A DNA stretch of 24,103 nt from DATDMG01 sp036518955 (GTDB lineage: Bacteria; Actinomycetota; Actinomycetes; Actinomycetales; Kineosporiaceae), in contig DATDMG010000380.1 of the NCBI GenBank assembly GCA_036518955.1, positions 1 through 24,103 on the forward strand, read 5' to 3'. Under the pieces are notes generated by a model. It was not told where the DNA came from. It searched no databases and was given only the letters and a program-made list of their open reading frames with translations. Positions 21,446 to 24,103 of this stretch are shown here, piece by piece (the stretch's first letter is position 1; each line of letters starts with the position of its first letter). Position numbers and translations under genes: made by a program.

Positions 21446-22219
21446 TCAGGGGATCCGGTAGCCGTGGGCCGCGAGCAACCGTTCGGCGACCGCGAGGTCG
21501 CCCGGATAGGTGACCTTGAGATTTCGCCTGCTCCCGGCCACCGCCTGCACGACGAGGTCGGAGTAGACCTCCACGGTGCACGCGGTGTCGGTGCCCTGGT
21601 AACCGTCGGCGGCCGCTGCGGAGTAGGCGGCGCACAGGTCCTTCGCCCGGAAGGCCTGCGGCGTCTGCACCCGGGCCGGTCTGCGCACCCGGGCGTCGGG
21701 CCCGAGCGGGAGGAGTCCACCGTCCGGAGCCACCGGGAGGACGCCGTCCGCCGGGAGCGCCGGAACCGCACCTCCGACCGAGCGCGCCGTGGCCACGACC
21801 GCCCGGTACAGCGAGGGCCCGGCGAGCGGTCGGGCGCCGTCGTGGATCGCGAGCACGTCGATCTCCCCCGCACCGATCGCGGGTGCCAGCCGATCGAGGG
21901 CCGCCTGCTCGGACTCGTGCCGGGTGCCGCCGCCGACGACCAGGTCGACCGGCATCCCGGGCGCCTCCCGGCGCACGGTCTGACGCGCCAGCTCGGCATC
22001 CTCCGGGCGCACCACGAGCACGAAGCGGCCGAGATCGCTCAGCTGGGCCGCCCACGCGAACGACCAGGAGATCAGACGCCGGCCGGCGAGTGGCAGATAG
22101 ACCTTGTTGAGGTCCGCCCCCACCCGCGTGCCGCTGCCCCCGGCGAGGACGACGAGCGCAGCGGTGGCCGCCGGCCCGGGCCCCCCGGGGGGGTGGGAGG
22201 TCACTGCTGGGTGCGCCAC
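21446..22219 (-). CDS. ispD: IspD-family cytidylyltransferase
   Basis: The 257-residue protein keeps the CTP-binding features of IspD: LAGGSGTRVGADLNK (25-39) with the catalytic-type Arg and Lys, GGGTRHESEQAAL (96-108), HDGARPL (126-132), RVQTPQAFR (183-191), TDTACTVE (210-217) and LKVTYPGDLAVAE (234-246). IspD makes CDP-methylerythritol from MEP and CTP in the isoprenoid pathway. The canonical DTxK segment is ADGVLPV here (158-164), so the sugar-phosphate side is altered and a TarI-like or other polyol phosphate is possible. I chose GTG 22219 since TATCGT ends 7 nt upstream; a GTG at 22204 is an alternative. Its stop is 2 bp from the IspD-like gene's stop. Confidence 0.85.
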   Translation of the reverse strand: MAHPAVTSHPPGGPGPAATAALVVLAGGSGTRVGADLNKVYLPLAGRRLISWSFAWAAQLSDLGRFVLVVRPEDAELARQTVRREAPGMPVDLVVGGGTRHESEQAALDRLAPAIGAGEIDVLAIHDGARPLAGPSLYRAVVATARSVGGAVPALPADGVLPVAPDGGLLPLGPDARVRRPARVQTPQAFRAKDLCAAYSAAAADGYQGTDTACTVEVYSDLVVQAVAGSRRNLKVTYPGDLAVAERLLAAHGYRIP

Positions 22220-22226
22220 GGCCCCG

Positions 22227-22232
22227 ACGATA
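22227..22232 (-). promoter_or_regulatory. -10 box for leaderless ispD transcript
   Basis: On the minus strand TATCGT ends 7 nt before GTG 22219. No SD precedes this start. Confidence 0.5.
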
Positions 22233-22344
22233 GCCGGCCACCGCGACCGGCGGTCCGCGCCGCGACCGCGGGCCGCAGCCGGGTGCGGGACCTGGCGAGC
22301 TGCATGAGAGAGTCGAGCCCCCCGACCGTACTGGAGGATGAGCC

Positions 22345-22491
22345 GTGGCACAGCGCGCCGTCGTGATCGCGTCCAGGGCGGGCCTGGACGCCCGCCCTGC
22401 TGCCCTGCTGGTGCTCGAGGCGGCCGGCGACGGTGCCGGCGGCGCGTTCGTCGAGCTCGCCGCGCTGCTGGCCACCGACCTGGACGCCTGA
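22345..22491 (+). CDS. HPr remnant, internally deleted, catalytic His replaced by Asp
   Basis: This 48-residue frame begins VAQRAVVIASRAGLDARPAA and ends FVELAALLATDLDA. The first part matches the N-terminal strand and helix 1 of HPr, the PTS phosphocarrier; the end matches its C-terminal helix as seen in actinobacterial HPr proteins (about 85-90 residues). The middle, some 35-40 residues including the Ser46 regulatory region, is missing in frame. The active-site GLHARPA is GLDARPA (Asp15), so it cannot carry phosphohistidine. GTG 22345 has GGAGG 7 nt upstream, and codon use is normal for this genome, so it may be translated. It ends 8 bp before ispF. It may be a pseudogene or a small repurposed protein. 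Confidence 0.65.
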   Translation: MAQRAVVIASRAGLDARPAALLVLEAAGDGAGGAFVELAALLATDLDA

Positions 22492-22499
22492 GGGGCTCG

Positions 22500-23012
22500 A
22501 TGCAGTTCCCGCGGGTGGGGCTCGGGGTCGACGTCCATGCCTTCGCCGACCCCGAGGCCGGGCGTCCCCTGCGGCTCGCCGGTCTCGACTGGCCGGGCCA
22601 GGTCGGCCTGGCCGGGCACTCCGACGCGGACGTCGCGGCGCACGCCTGCTGTGACGCGCTGTTGTCGGCCGCCGGACTGGGCGACCTGGGGTCGAACTAC
22701 GGTACGGCCGCGCCGGAGTGGGCCGGCGCGGCCGGCGCCGCCCTGCTCGCCGAGACCGCCGCGCGGGTGCGGACCGCGGGCTACGAGATCGGGAACATCG
22801 CGGTCCAGGTGATCGGCAACCGGCCCAAGCTCGGGCCTCGGCGCGCGGAGGCGCAGGCCGCGCTGTCGGCGGCGTGCGGTGCACCGGTGACGGTGTCGGC
22901 CACGACGACCGACGGCCTCGGGCTCACCGGCCGCGGGGAGGGCGTCGCCGCGATCGCGACCGCGCTGATCGTCGCCAGGCCCGCGGAGCGCCCTACAGCC
23001 TCCCCAGAATAG
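22500..23012 (+). CDS. ispF: 2-C-methyl-D-erythritol 2,4-cyclodiphosphate synthase
   Basis: The 170-residue trimeric enzyme converts CDP-methylerythritol 2-phosphate to the cyclic diphosphate with loss of CMP, in the MEP isoprenoid pathway. Zinc ligands are D11 and H13 in GVDVHAF and H48 in GHSDADVAAHACCDALL. GLGDLGSNYGTAAPEW is the actinobacterial variant of the GDIG...FPDTD segment, and TTTDGLGLTGRGEGVAAIA closes the active site. ATG 22500 follows the HPr remnant by 8 bp, with GAGGGG upstream. The last 20 bp overlap the 3' end of the convergent AEC gene. Confidence 0.95.
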   Translation: MQFPRVGLGVDVHAFADPEAGRPLRLAGLDWPGQVGLAGHSDADVAAHACCDALLSAAGLGDLGSNYGTAAPEWAGAAGAALLAETAARVRTAGYEIGNIAVQVIGNRPKLGPRRAEAQAALSAACGAPVTVSATTTDGLGLTGRGEGVAAIATALIVARPAERPTASPE

Positions 23013-23985
23013 CCACCCATAGTGGCAGAGTGAGCGCGTACAGCGACGTCGATAGCACCACCGCGGTACTCGCCTCCCCCTCGAGGGTGCGGTAGCGCTG
23101 CGCGAACAGCAACGCGTTGCTCCCCACCGGCGCCGCCGCGCACAGTACGGCGACGTGCAGCGGCAACCCGCCGATGCCCAGCAGCCAGCGGGCGGTGCCG
23201 AGCACCGCCGCCGGCAGGACCAGGAGCTTCGCCGCGCTCAGCACGGCGGCGGGCGCGATCGCCGTCCGGCCGCCGTAGGTGTGGAGGGACACCCCGATGA
23301 GCACCAGGCACACCGGGACGACGGCTTGGCCGAGCAGTTGCAGTACGTCGTCGACAACGGCCGGGCGGGGCAGGCCGGCGAGGTTGGCCGCCAGCCCGGC
23401 GAGGACGGGCAGCACCACCGGATGGACGACGGTGTTCCGCGCCGTCTCCAGCGCCGTCCCCAGTGCCGTGGGTGCCGGGGAGGGCGTGGCCGCGGAGCCG
23501 GGGCTGCCGCCGCGAGCCGCCCGGGCGAGGTCGCGCTCGATCAGCACCGTGATCACGGAGAGGATCGTGAGCGCGTGCAGGCTGATGATCGTGACGTGCA
23601 GCCGCAGGCCGGCCTGGCCGTACAGCGCCAGCACCACGGGAAGGCCCACCTGCACGGTGTTGCCGAAGGTCACCGAGATGGCCCGGACGGCGGGAGCGCC
23701 GGGCGGGTCGCCGTCCCGACCGAGCGCGCGGGCCCCCAGGTACGTGCCGAGCAGGACGGCGAGCGCGGGACCGAAGAACGCAGCCAGTGTCACCCACGGC
23801 AACGAGCCGAGGTCGACGGTCGCCGTCGTCCGGAACAGCAGCGCCGGGGTGAACACCGTGAACGCGAGGTTCGACAGCACCGGCGCGACCTCGCCGCCGC
23901 CGAGGAGCCCGGTGCGGGCGGCGAGGTAGCCGATCGCGACGACCACGGCGATTCCGAGCAGGCGGGCCGCCACCACCGCCGTCAC
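22993..23985 (-). CDS. AEC family transporter
   Basis: The 330-residue protein has about ten membrane helices in two halves of five, separated by a hydrophilic Ala/Pro/Ser loop (about 155-180). This is the auxin efflux carrier (AEC) / malonate transporter family, with the family-like features LSNLAFTVFTPALLFR (about 38-53) and GNTVQVGLPVVLALYG (107-122), and APVGSNALLFAQRY in the second half. AEC proteins export or take up small organic acids or auxin-like compounds; the substrate cannot be predicted here. GTG 23985 lacks an SD but overlaps by 4 bases (GTGA) the stop of a 9-codon leaderless uORF, suggesting coupled translation. Its 3' end overlaps ispF. Confidence 0.88.
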   Translation of the reverse strand: MTAVVAARLLGIAVVVAIGYLAARTGLLGGGEVAPVLSNLAFTVFTPALLFRTTATVDLGSLPWVTLAAFFGPALAVLLGTYLGARALGRDGDPPGAPAVRAISVTFGNTVQVGLPVVLALYGQAGLRLHVTIISLHALTILSVITVLIERDLARAARGGSPGSAATPSPAPTALGTALETARNTVVHPVVLPVLAGLAANLAGLPRPAVVDDVLQLLGQAVVPVCLVLIGVSLHTYGGRTAIAPAAVLSAAKLLVLPAAVLGTARWLLGIGGLPLHVAVLCAAAPVGSNALLFAQRYRTLEGEASTAVVLSTSLYALTLPLWVAILGRL

Positions 23986-24011
23986 GACGGCGTCGGCCGG
24001 GAGCAGGTCAT
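23982..24011 (-). CDS. Leaderless 9-codon uORF upstream of AEC transporter
   Basis: On the minus strand TACCGT (24023-24018) is followed by 6 nt and ATG 24011. The frame MTCSRPTPS ends at a TGA that overlaps the transporter GTG. The transporter frame itself has no other usable start upstream, and no SD. This fits a leader peptide that delivers ribosomes to the transporter start. It rests on position and promoter pattern only. Confidence 0.4.
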   Translation of the reverse strand: MTCSRPTPS

Positions 24012-24017
24012 CCGGGC

Positions 24018-24023
24018 ACGGTA
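24018..24023 (-). promoter_or_regulatory. -10 box for AEC/uORF transcript
   Basis: TACCGT on the minus strand fits TANNNT and ends 6 nt before ATG 24011. Confidence 0.45.
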
Positions 24024-24058
24024 GCCAGATCCGTTCCGGGCCAGGTCGAGGGGGCCGG

Positions 24059-24064
24059 TAGCCT
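24059..24064 (+). promoter_or_regulatory. -10 box for leaderless cysS transcript
   Basis: TAGCCT ends 6 nt before GTG 24071, and no SD is present. The divergent AEC promoter lies within 50 bp. Confidence 0.5.
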
Positions 24065-24070
24065 GTCCAG

Positions 24071-24103
24071 GTGAGCCTGCGCCTGTTCGATTCCGCCGCC
24101 CAC
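24071..24103 (+). CDS. cysS: Cysteinyl-tRNA synthetase, first 11 codons
   Basis: Only VSLRLFDSAAH is present before the window ends. Actinobacterial CysS proteins begin with a closely similar sequence (MSLRLYDTAT-type), and cysS follows ispF in Streptomyces and M. tuberculosis. The call depends on this short match plus position. It would charge tRNA-Cys in the cytoplasm. Confidence 0.7.
   Translation, partial: MSLRLFDSAAH

Noticed and set aside
22338..22499. N-terminal extension of ispF to ATG 22338
   Set aside because: The extension is Arg-rich and lies out of frame over the HPr remnant, whose frame has clear similarity. IspF proteins begin near ATG 22500.

Overview
This is a high-GC (low seventies percent by eye), gene-dense chromosomal segment of a sporulation-lineage actinomycete. 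Evidence for this is mycothiol biosynthesis (mshA), the actinobacterial CarD regulator, SenX3-RegX3 phosphate signalling, an HbhA-like protein, and an RsiG-type c-di-GMP anti-sigma factor with both signature motifs. Gene order resembles the Mycobacterium tuberculosis Rv0474-Rv0491 block (XRE regulator, HbhA, DUF2516, mshA, ybjN, gpm, senX3, regX3) and the Streptomyces glnR-to-cysS neighbourhood. Frankia-like or related actinomycetes fit best; I cannot name a genus. I saw no tRNA, rRNA, CRISPR array, insertion sequence or prophage gene.

Layout. 1-4025: N-terminal fragment of glnR (minus), a polytopic membrane protein, a nitrobindin-like haem protein, YgfZ and a BKACE (DUF849) enzyme. 4070-8330: XRE regulator with a histone-like tail, HbhA-like coiled-coil protein, DUF2516 membrane protein, a poorly resolved 520-bp stretch, rsiG and an asparaginase II. 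8401-11458: a triple 23-bp repeat, an FHA protein with a very long disordered linker, D-aminoacyl-tRNA deacylase and a macrodomain hydrolase. 11497-15244: a methyltransferase divergent from mshA, then ybjN and gpmA. 15255-18171: the phosphate module, with phoU divergent from senX3-regX3 around candidate PHO boxes. 18215-19716: an envelope pair on the minus strand (lipoprotein and membrane-anchored CxxC protein). 20071-24103: carD, an IspD-like gene that lacks its nucleotide-binding loop, a convergent more intact ispD, a shrunken HPr remnant, ispF, an AEC transporter (minus) and the start of cysS.

The genes are mostly housekeeping and signalling: nitrogen (glnR), phosphate (phoU/senX3/regX3), c-di-GMP/development (rsiG), redox and mycothiol (mshA, CxxC protein), RNA polymerase control (carD) and the MEP isoprenoid pathway (ispD, ispF). 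The most unusual points are the 48-residue HPr remnant whose catalytic His is Asp, the two convergent IspD homologues that have lost different motifs, a natural Glu at CarD position 47, a leaderless 9-codon uORF overlapping the AEC start codon, and a recurring promoter layout in which a -10 box lies 6-7 nt before the start codon.
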